Of a stretch of 64,000 nt of DNA, positions 48,725 to 58,905 are shown piece by piece; position 1 is the stretch's first letter; each line of letters begins with the position of its first letter. The translations under genes were made by a program, and so were the position numbers. A model generated the notes under the pieces. That model was not told the DNA's origin. It did no database searches and saw only the letters and a program-made list of their open reading frames with translations. Source of the stretch: Rubrivivax sp. (GTDB taxonomy: Bacteria > Pseudomonadota > Gammaproteobacteria > Burkholderiales > Burkholderiaceae_C); contig JAIXWM010000184.1 of the NCBI GenBank assembly GCA_027491255.1, positions 30,669 through 94,668 on the forward strand, in the 5' to 3' direction.

Positions 48725-51700
48725 TCAGGTCGTGGTGGCGTCGCGCCCGGTGGACGCCTGCTCGAACGGGAGCTTCAGCTGCGACAGGTCCTTGCGCGTC
48801 TCCACCAGCACCAGCGGGCCTTCGTCGACCACGACCACGGGCTTGCGCTCCCGGGGCACGTGCGCAGGCTTGGGCTCGGCGGCGATGGCGGCCTGTACCG
48901 CAGCCACCTTCGCAGTGTCGGAGTTGACCCACTCCAGGCCACAGTCCTGCGCGATGCGCTCCAACTCGGCCAGCGGCAGCACGTAGGGCTCGACGACCGC
49001 CGGCGCGACCGGCGTCGGGGTGGGCGCAGGCGCCGCGGCGACCGTGGTTTCAAGTGTGGCTGCCGCGGTGGCCGGCACCTCCGGCAGCAGCTCCTCGCCA
49101 GCCTCGACCCGAGCAGTGGGCTCGCCGTTGGCCGGCGCGGCGCTCTGGGCATCGGCCAGCCCGGCGGCCTCCACCGTCTCGCCGTCGCCGTCGCCACGCC
49201 GCTCGCGCCGCAAGCGGTCCCGACCTCGACGGCGGCCACCTTCGCGCTCGCCGCGCTCCTCGCCTGCACCGGTCTCGGTGCCGTCGGCAGCAGCCCCGGC
49301 CTGTGGCGTGAGGTCGCCACCGGCCTCACGGGCTGCCAGGGCAGCGCCCTCGCCGTCGACCGTGGTGTCGCCAGCCTCGAGCTCGGCACCGGTCTCGTCG
49401 CGCCGGCCGCCCCGGCCGCCGCGACGGCGGCGACGCCGGCCCTCGCCTTCGGCCGCTGCGCCCGTGTCGGTGGCGGGCAGGGTTGTCGTCACCGTGCCTT
49501 CGGCGACTGCCTCGACCTGCTCGGGGGCCTGGCCCTGGGCACGTGGCACGTCATCCCGAACCGGGCGGCGTTCGCGGCCCTCGCGGCCCTCGCGGCCTTC
49601 CCGGCCCTCGCGATCCCCGCGGGCCTCACGACCCTCGCGGCTCTCTCTCGGCTCGCGACCTTCGCGTGTCTCGCGTCCCTCGCGGCCTTCACGAGGAGCG
49701 CGCGCCTCACGGCCTTCCTCGATCGCTGCGTTGCCAGTGGCGTCGCCGGGGCGGCGACCCTCGCGGTTTTCGCGGCCCTCGCGGGGGCCGCGATCGCCTC
49801 GGTCACCACGATCGCCGCCGCGCCCGCCGCGGCCACCACGGCGACCGTCACGCCCCTCGCGGCTGTCGCGTGCTTCCCTGGGCTGTTGCTCCGTGGCGGG
49901 CTGCAATGGTGCGGGGGCAACTGCCACCGCAGGCGCTGGGCTTGGCACGACGGGTGCTGGCGCAGGCGCGCCTGCGAAAAGCTTGCGCACCCAGCCGAAG
50001 AATCCGCTGCCGGCTTCGGGCGCTGGCGCTGCGGGTGCCGCAGGCGCGATGGCCGGTGCCGGCGCCGCAATGGCCACAGGGGCTGCGGCGGGCGCCGGGG
50101 CCAGCGGTTCGGGCGCCGGCCTGGCCGTCGGGGGCGGGGCCGGCTGGTCGGGCAGCACGCCCTTGATCATCGGCTCCTGGCGCGCCTTGGTCTTCTCGCG
50201 TCGTGTGATGCCGACCTCGTCCTGCGCCTCCTCGATCATCGTGTAGCTGGCGCGGTAGCTCTCCAGCCGCGGATCGTCGTGGCGCAGACGCTCGAGGCGG
50301 TAGTTCGGCGTCTCCAGGTGCTTGTTCGGCACCAGCAGCACGGTCACGCGCTGCTTCAGCTCGATCTTGGTGATCTCGTTGCGCTTCTCGTTCAGCAGGA
50401 AGGAGGTCACCTCCACCGGCACCTGGACGTGCACCGCGGCGGTGTTGTCCTTCAGCGCCTCCTCCTGGATGATGCGCAGGATCTGCAGCGCCGAGCTCTC
50501 GGTGTCACGGATGTGGCCGGTGCCGTTGCAGCGCGGGCAGGTGATGTGGTTGCCCTCGGACAGCGCCGGGCGCAGGCGCTGGCGCGACAGCTCCAGCAGG
50601 CCGAACTTGCTGATCGAGGAGAACTGCACGCGCGCGCGGTCATTGCGCAGCGCGTCGCGCAGGCGCTGCTCGACCTCGCGCCGGTTCTTGCTCTCCTCCA
50701 TGTCGATGAAGTCGACGACGATCAGGCCGCCCAGGTCTCGCAGTCGCATCTGGCGTGCGATCTCGTCGGCCGCCTCGAGGTTGGTGCGGGTGGCGGTTTC
50801 CTCGATGTCGCCGCCGCGCGTGGCGCGCGCGGAGTTCACGTCCACGGCCACCAGGGCTTCGGTATGGTCGATCACGATCGCGCCGCCCGAGGGCAGGTTG
50901 ACCGTGCGACTGAAGGCGGTCTCGATCTGGTGCTCGATCTGGAAGCGCGAGAACAAGGCCGCGTTGTCACGGTAACGCTTGACGCGATGCCCCATGTCGG
51001 GCATCACGTGGTCCATGAACTGGTGGGCCTGGTCGTAGATGTCGTCGGTGTCGATCAGGATCTCGCCGATGTCGGCGGTGAAGTAGTCCCGGATCGCGCG
51101 GATGACCAGGGAGCTTTCCTGGTAGATGAGGAACGCGCCCTTGCCCGCCTTGGAGGCGCCGTCGATGGCGTCCCAGAGCTTGAGCATGTAGTTCAGGTCC
51201 CACTGCAACTCGGGCGCGCTGCGCCCGATGCCGGCAGTGCGCGCGATCAGGCTCATGCCCTTGGGGTACTCGAGCTGGTCGAGGGCCTCCTTCAACTCCT
51301 CGCGGTCCTCGCCCTCGATGCGCCGGCTCACGCCGCCGCCGCGCGGGTTGTTGGGCATCAGCACCAGGTAGCGCCCGGCCAGGCTGACAAAGGTGGTCAA
51401 CGCCGCGCCCTTGTTGCCGCGCTCCTCCTTCTCGACCTGCACCAGGAGTTCCTGGCCTTCCCGGATCGCGTCGCTGATCTTGGCCGTTCGCACGTCCACG
51501 CCCTCGCGGAAGTAATTGCGCGAGATCTCCTTGAACGGCAGGAAGCCGTGCCGGTCTTCACCGTATTCGACGAAGCAGGCCTCGAGCGCGGGCTCGACCC
51601 GGGTGACGACGGCCTTGTAGATGTTGCCCTTGCGCTGCTCGCGCCCCTCGATCTCGGTCTCGAAGTCGACCAGCTTCTGGCCGTCGACGATTGCCAGGCG

Positions 51701-51742
51701 CCGCTCTTCCGGCTGCGTGGCGTTGATCAGCATGCGTTTCAT
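48725..51742 (-). CDS. rne: Ribonuclease E
   Basis: A 1005-residue RNase E from the ATG at 51742 ([20 protein letters not shown]), the family start; the ORF track's extra 53 residues lie in the leader. The N-terminal half has the S1 domain ([32 protein letters not shown]), the 5' sensor/RNase H parts and the catalytic Asp in [14 protein letters not shown], plus IVVDFIDM. The zinc-link CPRCNGTG joins the dimers. From about residue 530 the protein is disordered, with a long arginine/glutamate/glycine repeat and alanine/proline stretches, presumably the degradosome and RNA-binding scaffold. It starts mRNA decay and matures rRNA and tRNA. Expression is probably autoregulated through its long leader. 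Confidence 0.96.
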   Translation of the reverse strand: MKRMLINATQPEERRLAIVDGQKLVDFETEIEGREQRKGNIYKAVVTRVEPALEACFVEYGEDRHGFLPFKEISRNYFREGVDVRTAKISDAIREGQELLVQVEKEERGNKGAALTTFVSLAGRYLVLMPNNPRGGGVSRRIEGEDREELKEALDQLEYPKGMSLIARTAGIGRSAPELQWDLNYMLKLWDAIDGASKAGKGAFLIYQESSLVIRAIRDYFTADIGEILIDTDDIYDQAHQFMDHVMPDMGHRVKRYRDNAALFSRFQIEHQIETAFSRTVNLPSGGAIVIDHTEALVAVDVNSARATRGGDIEETATRTNLEAADEIARQMRLRDLGGLIVVDFIDMEESKNRREVEQRLRDALRNDRARVQFSSISKFGLLELSRQRLRPALSEGNHITCPRCNGTGHIRDTESSALQILRIIQEEALKDNTAAVHVQVPVEVTSFLLNEKRNEITKIELKQRVTVLLVPNKHLETPNYRLERLRHDDPRLESYRASYTMIEEAQDEVGITRREKTKARQEPMIKGVLPDQPAPPPTARPAPEPLAPAPAAAPVAIAAPAPAIAPAAPAAPAPEAGSGFFGWVRKLFAGAPAPAPVVPSPAPAVAVAPAPLQPATEQQPREARDSREGRDGRRGGRGGRGGDRGDRGDRGPREGRENREGRRPGDATGNAAIEEGREARAPREGREGRETREGREPRESREGREARGDREGREGREGREGRERRPVRDDVPRAQGQAPEQVEAVAEGTVTTTLPATDTGAAAEGEGRRRRRRGGRGGRRDETGAELEAGDTTVDGEGAALAAREAGGDLTPQAGAAADGTETGAGEERGEREGGRRRGRDRLRRERRGDGDGETVEAAGLADAQSAAPANGEPTARVEAGEELLPEVPATAAATLETTVAAAPAPTPTPVAPAVVEPYVLPLAELERIAQDCGLEWVNSDTAKVAAVQAAIAAEPKPAHVPRERKPVVVVDEGPLVLVETRKDLSQLKLPFEQASTGRDATTT
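49566..49706 (-). repeat. Short tandem repeats coding for the EGRE-rich tail of RNase E
   Basis: The DNA here reads as repeated units of the type CTCGCGGCC/CTCGCGACC. On the - strand they encode runs of REGREGRE and RESREGREA. Copy number of such tracts often varies by slippage. Confidence 0.7.
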
Positions 51743-52528
51743 TGCCCGTGAACTCCGCGGGCCGCTTGCGCGGCCCGATGGCCCCCCACGCCGTGCCGTA
51801 TGGGCACGCCGTGGCGGCACGGCGGGACAGGCGCTGTGCGCCACCCGCCTTGCGGGCCGAGGCGCCGGACTTACCGGTCGCACCGACCCTGGACGATGCA
51901 CGAGTCAGGAGGGAAGAACCGAGGGATCGAACCGCCCTGGGCTGTCTGCGGGTCCGGCGCGCCGCCTGCTGCCATGGGCAGCCAGGACGCATCGGTATCA
52001 GCAGGGCAGCGTTGGCGCAGGCGTCAGGACCGAACCTGCGCCGACATGTCGTACCCGACGCTCCACACCGGCACAGGGCGCGGCGGTCTCAGGCCCGCGG
52101 CGCGCCGCGGGCCGGCCGCACGCTGGCGGCTCGGTCGCGGGGCGCCCGGATCGGGCGAGGGAGGGTGGTGGGATCATGCCGAGAGGCTTTCGGACCTGAG
52201 GCCAGGTCCAGCCCGCCGCCCGTCGAGGCGCTGCAGGCTGAACCCTGGGATCTTTCGTTGCAGCCCCGCATTGTGCGGAGCAGGTTCTGCCGTTCCGTAT
52301 CTCTTCCGCCTGCGCCGCCCGACCCGCCAGTCACTGTGGGACCTGGCACTGCCTGACGCCTGCCGGCGTTGCATCAACGCTTGTGACCGCGAGAGGCGCC
52401 GCCGTCGGTCCAGACCGATACCAGAGATCGGAGATGTGGCCCGAGGGCTGCAAACAACCCGCAGCCGCCCCGCTGAGGAAGGGCTGCCGGGTACACTCGA
52501 CCGCGTTTCACTGCCCGTCATCCTCTGC
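51743..52528. other. Leader/intergenic region between divergent rne and rluC
   Basis: About 786 bases with no supported gene; the ORFs crossing it are upstream extensions of rne or rluC. On the rne side, hairpins are seen close to the start, including GGGCCGC/GCGGCCC (51759-51776) and GCCGTGCC/GGCACGGC (about 51790-51823). A -10-like TACACT (52492-52497) may serve rluC, and a TACAAT lies on the other strand near 52541. The long leader fits RNase E autoregulation as known in E. coli. Confidence 0.5.
51759..51776 (-). promoter_or_regulatory. Hairpin in the rne leader
   Basis: A perfect 7-bp stem (GGGCCGC/GCGGCCC) with a four-base loop lies 16 bases before the rne start. It may be part of the structured 5' leader through which RNase E controls its own message; this is inference by analogy. 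Confidence 0.35.
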
Positions 52529-53581
52529 GTGGAGTCGCCGATTGTAAGGGCCGATGCAGCCCGGCTCGACACCGGCCGTCAGTCCGCGGCCCCCGGGGAA
52601 ACCCGCGTCCGCCGGTTACGCGTGGATGAGGAGTCGGCCGGCCAGCGGCTGGACAACCTGCTGCTGCGCCTGCTCAAGGGCGTGCCCAAGACGCATGTGT
52701 ACCGGGTGATCCGCTCGGGCGAGGTGCGCCTCAATGGGGGCCGTGTCGCGGCCGACACGCGGGTGCAGGCCGGTGACGAGATCCGGCTGCCGCCGGTGCG
52801 CCTGCCGCAGCGTGAGGCTGCGGCGCCGGCGCCGGCGCGAGAGTTCCCGCTGTTGCTCGAGGACGAACATCTGCTGGCGATCGACAAGCCTGCCGGCGTG
52901 GCCGTGCACGGCGGCAGCGGCGTCAGCTCGGGCGTGATCGAGCAGTTGCGCCAGGCGCGCCCGCAGGCACGCTTCCTGGAACTGGTGCATCGGCTGGATC
53001 GTGAGACTTCCGGCATCCTGCTCGTGGCCTGCCGACGCAGTGCGCTGACGCGGCTGCAGGATCAGTTCCGCGCCCGCGGCGTGGCTTCGGCGGTGGGCAA
53101 GACCTACGCCGCGCTCGTCGTCGGCGACTGGCCGGCGAACCTGAAGGTGCTCGATGCGCCCTTGCACAAATACCTCACGGCCGAAGGCGAGCGGCGCGTG
53201 CGCACCACGACCGCGGCCGATGCCGAGGGCCGGCAGGCCTTGACGCTGGTGCGGGTGGTGCAGCGACTGCCGGGCTACACGCTGCTGGACGTGACGATCC
53301 GCACCGGGCGCACGCACCAGATCCGCGTGCACCTGGCCGCCGCCGGCTACCCGATCGCCGGCGACGACAAGTATGGCGATTTCACGCTGAACAAGCAGCT
53401 TGCGCGGGGCGAGGGCGGGCCGGCCCGGCTCGAGCGCATGTTCCTGCACGCGCGCCGACTGCGATTCGAGCATCCGGCCACGGGGGCGACGGTCGAGCTC
53501 GAGTCGCCCTTGCCCGAGGACTGCGCACGCTTCCTGCGCGCGCTCCAGAATGCGGGCAGCACCCGCCGCAACGCACCATGA
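52529..53581 (+). CDS. rluC: Ribosomal large subunit pseudouridine synthase RluC
   Basis: A 350-residue RluA-family enzyme. An S4 domain (SAGQRLDNLLLRLLKGVPKTHVYRVIRSGEVRLNGGRV) precedes the catalytic domain with Asp157 in LVHRLDRETSGILLVA, then KTYAALVVGDW and GRTHQIRVHLAAAGYPIAGDDKYG. It modifies uridines of 23S rRNA; RluC is the paralog that lies opposite rne in many proteobacteria. The GTG at 52529 is the best start in a frame without ATG. The ORF track extends far into the leader and is not used. The end overlaps the HAD gene (ATGA). Confidence 0.92.
   Translation: MESPIVRADAARLDTGRQSAAPGETRVRRLRVDEESAGQRLDNLLLRLLKGVPKTHVYRVIRSGEVRLNGGRVAADTRVQAGDEIRLPPVRLPQREAAAPAPAREFPLLLEDEHLLAIDKPAGVAVHGGSGVSSGVIEQLRQARPQARFLELVHRLDRETSGILLVACRRSALTRLQDQFRARGVASAVGKTYAALVVGDWPANLKVLDAPLHKYLTAEGERRVRTTTAADAEGRQALTLVRVVQRLPGYTLLDVTIRTGRTHQIRVHLAAAGYPIAGDDKYGDFTLNKQLARGEGGPARLERMFLHARRLRFEHPATGATVELESPLPEDCARFLRALQNAGSTRRNAP
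52541..52569 (-). promoter_or_regulatory. Possible rne promoter
   Basis: On the - strand TCGAGC and TACAAT are spaced by 17 bases, giving an rne leader of almost 800 bases. The match is moderate, and it overlaps the rluC N-terminus. Confidence 0.25.
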
Positions 53582-54234
53582 CCCGACGCTTCGACCTGAT
53601 CGCCTTTGACTGGGACGGCACCTTGTTCGACAGCACGGCGTTGATCGTGCGCGCCATCCAGGCCGCCTGCCGCGACGTCGGCACCACGGTGCCGACGCAC
53701 GAGCGTGCGGCCTACGTGATCGGGCTGGGGTTGCGCGACGCGCTGGCCCATGCCGCGCCCGACCTGCCGCCCGAGCGCCACGCCGAGCTTGGACAGGCCT
53801 ACCGACGTCACTACGCCGCAAGCCAGCACGAACTGGTGCTGTTCGACGGTGTGCTGCCCATGCTGCACGGGCTCAAGACGCGCAACCACTGGATCGCGGT
53901 GGCCACCGGCAAGAGTCGGCGCGGACTGGACGATGCGCTGGCCACGGCAGCGCTCAAGGGTGTGTTCGACAGCACCCGCACGGCCGATGAGACCGCCTCC
54001 AAGCCCGACCCGCTGATGCTGCGAGAGCTGATGGCCGAGCTCGGCGTCGACCCCGGGCGCACGCTGATGATCGGCGACACCACCCACGACCTGCAGATGG
54101 CCCGCAACGCGGGGACCGCCTGTGTCGGCGTGAGCTACGGCGCGCACGACCATGCGAGTTTCGACGCCTTCGGGCCCTTGTTCGTGGCCCACTCGGCGCG
54201 CGAGCTGCACGGATGGTTGGTGGACCATGGCTGA
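53578..54234 (+). CDS. HAD-superfamily hydrolase (phosphoglycolate phosphatase-like)
   Basis: A 218-residue HAD hydrolase with nucleophile motif LIAFDWDGTLFDST near the N-terminus, motif II in VATGKSRRGLDDAL and the late acidic motif MIGDTTHDLQMARNAG. The alpha-helical cap is of the Gph type. It probably dephosphorylates a small sugar phosphate or phosphoglycolate. In Burkholderiales it commonly follows rluC. The stop overlaps the Rieske gene by 8 bases. Confidence 0.9.
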   Translation: MTRRFDLIAFDWDGTLFDSTALIVRAIQAACRDVGTTVPTHERAAYVIGLGLRDALAHAAPDLPPERHAELGQAYRRHYAASQHELVLFDGVLPMLHGLKTRNHWIAVATGKSRRGLDDALATAALKGVFDSTRTADETASKPDPLMLRELMAELGVDPGRTLMIGDTTHDLQMARNAGTACVGVSYGAHDHASFDAFGPLFVAHSARELHGWLVDHG

Positions 54235-54655
54235 TCCGCTGGTCTGCGACATGGCGACGGCGACTGCGCCCGAGCGTCTTTGCGAGGCGGCCGCGCTGCA
54301 GGACGGTGGCCGCGCGTTCGTCTTCGATGTGCTCGAACGTGGCCGGCCGGCCCGCGCCTTCGTGCTGCGCTGGCGCGGTGCCGTGGTCGCCTACCTGAAC
54401 CGCTGCGCCCACGTGCCCGCCGAGATGGATTGGCAGGAGGGCGAGTTCCTCGACGCCGAGCGGCGCTTCATCGTGTGTTCCATCCACGGTGCCAGCTACG
54501 AGCCGGCCGACGGCCGGTGCGCCGGTGGGCCCTGCGGTCGTGGGCGTCTCATGGCCTTGACCGTGCGCGAGGAGAGCGACGGGGTGTATTGGTATCCTAG
54601 CGACACGATCCGTCCGGTGACTTTCGATGCGCCGGCCGCAGGAACCCCCGCATGA
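54227..54655 (+). CDS. Rieske [2Fe-2S] domain protein
   Basis: A 142-residue stand-alone Rieske protein. The cluster ligands are Cys/His in LNRCAHVPAEMDW and Cys/His in IVCSIHGASYEPADGRC. This type resembles the small Rieske ferredoxins that give electrons to oxygenases or act in redox sensing. The ATG at 54227 is within the HAD gene end; the 25 residues added in the ORF track come from that gene's frame shadow. An S49 protease gene follows with an ATGA overlap. The electron partner is unknown. Confidence 0.9.
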   Translation: MADPLVCDMATATAPERLCEAAALQDGGRAFVFDVLERGRPARAFVLRWRGAVVAYLNRCAHVPAEMDWQEGEFLDAERRFIVCSIHGASYEPADGRCAGGPCGRGRLMALTVREESDGVYWYPSDTIRPVTFDAPAAGTPA

Positions 54656-55725
54656 ACGACCAACCCGAGCCGACGCCGCAGGCGCCTGCACCGGCACCGG
54701 CACCGGCGGCTGCCGTTGCCGCTGCGCCCGAGCCAGACGCCGCCACGGCGGCCGCCGCCCCGGCACCGCCGGCTGCGGCCGCGCCGCTGCCGCCGCAACC
54801 GAGCGCGCTCGAGGCCAGCGTCGACCGGCTGGCTGCCGAGTTGCTGCGCGAGCGTCGCACCGAACGGCGCTGGCGCATCTTCTTCCGCCTGGCCTGGCTC
54901 GGGCTGGCGTTGGCCGTGGCGTGGGCACTGTTCGCCCAGCGCGCGCGGCACGTGACCGCGCCGTCGACCCCGCACACGGCGCTCGTCGAAGTGCGCGGTG
55001 AGATCGGGCCCGAGGGGGAGGCCAGCGCCGAACTGCTGGTGACGGCGCTGCGCGAGGCCTTCAGGGACCCGGGGGCGCAGGCGGTGGTGCTGCGCATCAA
55101 TTCCCCCGGCGGCAGCCCGGTTCAGAGCGGCATCGTCAACGACGAGATCAAGCGCCTGAAGGTCCTGCACCAGAAGAAGGTCTACGCCGTCGTCGAGGAG
55201 ATCTGCGCGTCGGCGGCCTACTACATCGCGGTGTCCGCCGACGAGATCTACGTCGACAAGGCCAGCCTCGTGGGGAGTGTGGGCGTGCTGATCGACGGCT
55301 TCGGCTTCACCGGCCTGATGGAAAAGCTCGGTGTCGAGCGCCGGCTGCTGACAGCCGGCGAGAACAAGGGCATGCTGGACCCGTTCAGTCCGCAGAGCGC
55401 CAAGGAACGCGCCTATGCCCAGGCCATGATCGACCAGATCCACCGCCAGTTCATCCAGGTCGTCAAGGAAGGCCGGGGCCCACGTCTGAAGGAGACGCCC
55501 GACACCTTCTCGGGGCTGTTCTGGAACGGCGAGGAAGCGGTCCGGCTGGGCCTGGCCGACCGCTATGGCAGCCTGGACTTCGTGGCGCGCGAGGTTGTCA
55601 AGGCCGAGGACATCGTCGACTACACGCCGCGCGAGAACGTGGCCGAACGCCTGGCCAAGCGCTTCGGCGCGGCCCTCGGTGCCGGGGCCGTGAAGGCCCT
55701 GCGCGAGTCGGCGACGCTGCGCTGA
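54652..55725 (+). CDS. sppA: S49-family signal peptide peptidase
   Basis: A 357-residue membrane-bound serine protease. An alanine/proline-rich cytoplasmic N-terminus of about 75 residues precedes a single membrane segment (LAWLGLALAVAWALFAQ). The protease part has VVLRINSPGGSPVQSG, the Ser187 nucleophile in EEICASAAYYIAVSADEIY and Lys239 in TAGENKGMLDPF. The 52-residue spacing equals that of the Ser/Lys pair in Bacillus SppA. It degrades cleaved signal peptides and other short membrane fragments. The first part is longer than in most homologs. psd starts at its stop (TGATG). Confidence 0.92.
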   Translation: MNDQPEPTPQAPAPAPAPAAAVAAAPEPDAATAAAAPAPPAAAAPLPPQPSALEASVDRLAAELLRERRTERRWRIFFRLAWLGLALAVAWALFAQRARHVTAPSTPHTALVEVRGEIGPEGEASAELLVTALREAFRDPGAQAVVLRINSPGGSPVQSGIVNDEIKRLKVLHQKKVYAVVEEICASAAYYIAVSADEIYVDKASLVGSVGVLIDGFGFTGLMEKLGVERRLLTAGENKGMLDPFSPQSAKERAYAQAMIDQIHRQFIQVVKEGRGPRLKETPDTFSGLFWNGEEAVRLGLADRYGSLDFVAREVVKAEDIVDYTPRENVAERLAKRFGAALGAGAVKALRESATLR

Positions 55726-56606
55726 TGTCCGATCGGCTTCGCGTACTGCCCCAGTACCTGCTGCCCAAGCAGGGGCTGACGCGCCTGATGGGTCGCCTGG
55801 CGGGCCTGCGGGGTGGCGCGGTGACGACGGCCGCGGTGCGTGCTTTCGTGCGCCGTTATGGTGTGGACCTGGGCGAGGCCGCACAGTCCGACCCAGCCGC
55901 CTACCCGACCTTCAACGACTTCTTCACCCGGCCCCTGCGCACAGGCGTGCGTCCGCTGGCGCCTTCGGGTCTGGTCTGCCCGGTGGATGGCGCGATCAGC
56001 CAGTGCGGCCCGATCGATGGTGAACTGATCGTGCAGGCCAAGGATCACGCCTACACCACCCGGGCGCTGTTGGGCGGAGATGCTGCGCTGGCGGCGCACT
56101 TTCACGGCGGTCGCTTCGCGACGCTTTACCTCAGCCCCAAGGATTACCACCGCATCCACATGCCCTGCGCCGGCCGCCTGCTGCGCATGATCCACGTGCC
56201 GGGCGACCTCTTCTCCGTCAACCCGCTCACGGCCCGTGCCGTGCCCGGCTTGTTCGCGCGCAACGAGCGGGTGGTCTGTGTCTTCGACGGTGCTGGCGGC
56301 CCTGACGGTGTACGCGGGCCGTGGGCGCTGGTGCTGGTGGGGGCCACCATCGTCGGCAGCATGGCCACCACCTGGCACGGCGTGGTCAACCCGCCGCGCC
56401 CTGGCATCCTGCGGCATTGGGACTACGCCGGGCAGGAGGTGCGGCTCGAGCGCGGCGCCGAGATGGGGCGTTTTCTGCTCGGCTCGACCGTGGTGCTGCT
56501 TTTCGGCGCCGACGCCGGCGGCGGCGGCAGTCCGCCTGCCTTCGAGCCGGGTTGGGTGCCTGGCGCGCCGGTGCGCATGGGCCAAGCGATGGCGCAGATC
56601 GCGTGA
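55725..56606 (+). CDS. psd: Phosphatidylserine decarboxylase proenzyme
   Basis: A 293-residue Psd that makes phosphatidylethanolamine at the inner membrane. The proenzyme cleaves itself at the LGST motif (RFLLGSTVVLLFG, Ser254 becoming the pyruvoyl group). NDFFTRPLR, CPVDGAISQCG, FHGGRFATLYLSPKDYHRIHMPCAG and VPGDLFSVNP are standard. The start ATG overlaps the S49 gene and the end overlaps the EamA transporter gene (GTGA). The C-terminal extension is slightly longer than usual. Confidence 0.95.
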   Translation: MSDRLRVLPQYLLPKQGLTRLMGRLAGLRGGAVTTAAVRAFVRRYGVDLGEAAQSDPAAYPTFNDFFTRPLRTGVRPLAPSGLVCPVDGAISQCGPIDGELIVQAKDHAYTTRALLGGDAALAAHFHGGRFATLYLSPKDYHRIHMPCAGRLLRMIHVPGDLFSVNPLTARAVPGLFARNERVVCVFDGAGGPDGVRGPWALVLVGATIVGSMATTWHGVVNPPRPGILRHWDYAGQEVRLERGAEMGRFLLGSTVVLLFGADAGGGGSPPAFEPGWVPGAPVRMGQAMAQIA

Positions 56607-57526
56607 AAGAGCAGCGCTGGGCGCTGGCGCTGGTCTGGATCGTGCCGGCACTGTGGTCCTCGAACTATGTCATCGCGCGGCTGGCGGGCGGGGTGATTTC
56701 GCCGCACCTGCTGGCCTTCGGCCGCTGGGGGGTGGCGCTGGCCCTGATGCTGCCCTTCGTCGGCGGGGCGCTTTGGCGCGACCGCGCGGCGCTGCGCCGG
56801 GAGTGGCGCCAGCTGCTCGTGCTCGGCGCCTGCGGCATGTGGATCTGCGGCGCCATCGTCTACCTCGGCGGGCAGACGACGACAGCCACCAACATCGCGC
56901 TGATCTATGCCGCCACGCCGGTGGCCATCGCGGTGCTGGGCGTCAAGCTGCTGCATGAGCGCATGACCGGTGCGCAGCAGTTGGCGGTGGCCTGCGCCCT
57001 GCTCGGGGTGCTGGTGGTCATCGCGCGCGGCGATCCGCGGGTGCTGATGGAGGTCCGCTTCACCGCGGGCGACGGCTGGATCGTGCTGGCGGCGACCTCG
57101 TGGACGGTGTATTCGGTCCTGCTCAAGCGCTGGCCTTCCGCGCTGGCGCCGGGCCCCCGGCTGGCGGCGATCGCCGCCGGCGGGCTGCTGGTGCTGCTGC
57201 CCTTCACGCTTGCGGAATGGGTCTGGACGGAGATCCCGCCGCTGGGCTGGAAGGCGGCCGGTCTCGTGCTCGCCGCGGCCGTTCTGCCGGGCGTGCTTTC
57301 CTACGGTGCCTATTCGTACATGCAGCGCGCCATCGGAGCGGCGCGCACGGCACTGATCATGTACCTGTCGCCGGTCTACGCCGCTGTCATCGGCTGGGTC
57401 TTGCTCGGTGAGGTGCCCGGCTGGCACCACGCACTCGGCGCGGCGCTGATCCTGCCCAGCATCTGGCTCGCGACGCGGCCGGCGCCGGCTCCCGTCAGGC
57501 AGCCAACAGACCCCGGGTCTCGATGA
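56603..57526 (+). CDS. EamA/DMT-family transporter
   Basis: A 307-residue drug/metabolite transporter with ten predicted membrane segments in two repeats, for example [25 protein letters not shown] and [27 protein letters not shown] in the first, and [16 protein letters not shown] and [31 protein letters not shown] in the second. The substrate of such carriers cannot be predicted. The GTG at 56603 begins in the psd stop; the longer ORF-track version is inside psd. Its end overlaps the ureG end on the opposite strand by about 32 bases. Confidence 0.92.
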   Translation: MKEQRWALALVWIVPALWSSNYVIARLAGGVISPHLLAFGRWGVALALMLPFVGGALWRDRAALRREWRQLLVLGACGMWICGAIVYLGGQTTTATNIALIYAATPVAIAVLGVKLLHERMTGAQQLAVACALLGVLVVIARGDPRVLMEVRFTAGDGWIVLAATSWTVYSVLLKRWPSALAPGPRLAAIAAGGLLVLLPFTLAEWVWTEIPPLGWKAAGLVLAAAVLPGVLSYGAYSYMQRAIGAARTALIMYLSPVYAAVIGWVLLGEVPGWHHALGAALILPSIWLATRPAPAPVRQPTDPGSR

Positions 57527-58142
57527 AGCGCACCACCTCGGGCAGACCCGAGCGTGTCTTCAGGTTCGTCATCACATAGGGACGGGTGGGCCGCATGCGC
57601 TTCGTGTCGGCCTCCATCACCGCGAGGTCGGCACCGACATGGGGGGCCAGGTCGGTCTTGTTGATGACGAACAGGTCGCTCTTCGTGATGCCGGGACCGC
57701 CCTTGCGCGGGATCTTCTCGCCGGCGGCCACGTCGATGACGTAGATCGTCAGGTCCGACAGTTCTGGGCTGAAGGTGGCGGCGAGGTTGTCGCCGCCGGA
57801 CTCGATGAAGACGATGTCGGCGTCGGGAAAGCGCGCGAGCATGCGGTCCACGGCCTCGAGATTGATCGAGGCGTCCTCCCGGATCGCGGTGTGCGGGCAG
57901 CCGCCGGTCTCCACACCCATGATGCGCTCGGGCTCGAGCGCGCCGGCCACGGTGAGCAGGCGCTGGTCTTCCTTGGTGTAGATGTCGTTGGTGACGACGA
58001 CGAGGTCCCAGCGCTCGCGCATCGTCTTGCACAGCATCTCCACGAGCGTGGTCTTGCCGGAGCCGACGGGCCCGCCGACCCCTACACGCAGCGGAGGAAG
58101 CTTCTTCGAGCGGCCGGGGATGGCGTGCAGCGGGCTGGTCAT
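57495..58142 (-). CDS. ureG: Urease accessory GTPase UreG
   Basis: A 215-residue GTPase that powers nickel insertion into urease. The P-loop [20 protein letters not shown], the switch [48 protein letters not shown] and [12 protein letters not shown] match UreG closely. It follows ureF by 34 bases at the end of the - strand cluster. The length is normal. Its 3' end overlaps the convergent transporter gene. Confidence 0.98.
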   Translation of the reverse strand: MTSPLHAIPGRSKKLPPLRVGVGGPVGSGKTTLVEMLCKTMRERWDLVVVTNDIYTKEDQRLLTVAGALEPERIMGVETGGCPHTAIREDASINLEAVDRMLARFPDADIVFIESGGDNLAATFSPELSDLTIYVIDVAAGEKIPRKGGPGITKSDLFVINKTDLAPHVGADLAVMEADTKRMRPTRPYVMTNLKTRSGLPEVVRFIETRGLLAA

Positions 58143-58176
58143 GGCATTCGTTGTCTGGCGTGGGGGTTGGCGGACT

Positions 58177-58866
58177 TCAGGATCTGAACAGACGCGAGTA
58201 CTGCGCCTCGTGCCGCGACGACAGGATGGCGAGCATGGGTGCGTGGGCCTGCAGCGCGTCGTCGGGCCGCGCCAGCGCCTCCTCCACGACGGCGGGGATG
58301 GCCTGGGCCAGCCGGGCGAGCATGCGCTGGGCCGCGGCCTGGCCCAGCGGCACCGCCTTCATCGCCGCCTGCGTCATGTTCTCGGCCCAGCCGAAGGCGC
58401 AGGCCAGCAGGGCCTCGCGCGCATCGGCCTGCGCCAGCACGGTGGCCAGCGCGTAGGCCACGGGCCAGGCGGGCGCCGGCTGCAGGCGGGCGCAGGCGGC
58501 CACGCGCGGGTCGGCGGCCTGCTCGCCGTTGCGCAGCCACTCGACGAGCGAGCGGCCCATCTGCTCGGCCTGCAGGCGGAACTCGGCGCTCTCGCGCGTG
58601 GCGAGCACCCAGTCGTTCAGGGCCGCTGCTCGGTCCACCTTGCTGTCGCGCCATGCGGCGTGCGCGTGCGCGAGCACCGGCAGGTCGGCGCGCGCCAGCG
58701 CCAAGTGCAACTGGTCGAGCAGCCAGCCGGCGGCCTGGGCCTCGGTGCCGACGCGGCCGGCATCGACCGCGGCCTCCAGACCCTCGGAATAGCTGAAGCC
58801 GCCCACCGGCAGGGCCGGCGAGGCCAGCCAAATCAGGCGCAGCAGGGTGGCGGGGCTGTCGGCCAT
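58177..58866 (-). CDS. ureF: Urease accessory protein UreF
   Basis: A 229-residue helical protein that acts with UreD and UreG as a fidelity factor for urease activation. The N-terminal [30 protein letters not shown] is the standard UreF segment, and the later [26 protein letters not shown] region is the C-terminal signature. It lies between ureE and ureG with gaps of about 40 and 35 bases. No unusual features are seen. Confidence 0.97.
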   Translation of the reverse strand: MADSPATLLRLIWLASPALPVGGFSYSEGLEAAVDAGRVGTEAQAAGWLLDQLHLALARADLPVLAHAHAAWRDSKVDRAAALNDWVLATRESAEFRLQAEQMGRSLVEWLRNGEQAADPRVAACARLQPAPAWPVAYALATVLAQADAREALLACAFGWAENMTQAAMKAVPLGQAAAQRMLARLAQAIPAVVEEALARPDDALQAHAPMLAILSSRHEAQYSRLFRS

Positions 58867-58905
58867 TGGCGCTGTGCTCGGGACGTCCGGTCGGGCGCGG
58901 CGCCG

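Noticed and set aside
48704-51751. A 1015-residue ORF on the + strand
   Set aside because: It is the reverse of rne, made of low-complexity residues without family features, while rne is unmistakable.
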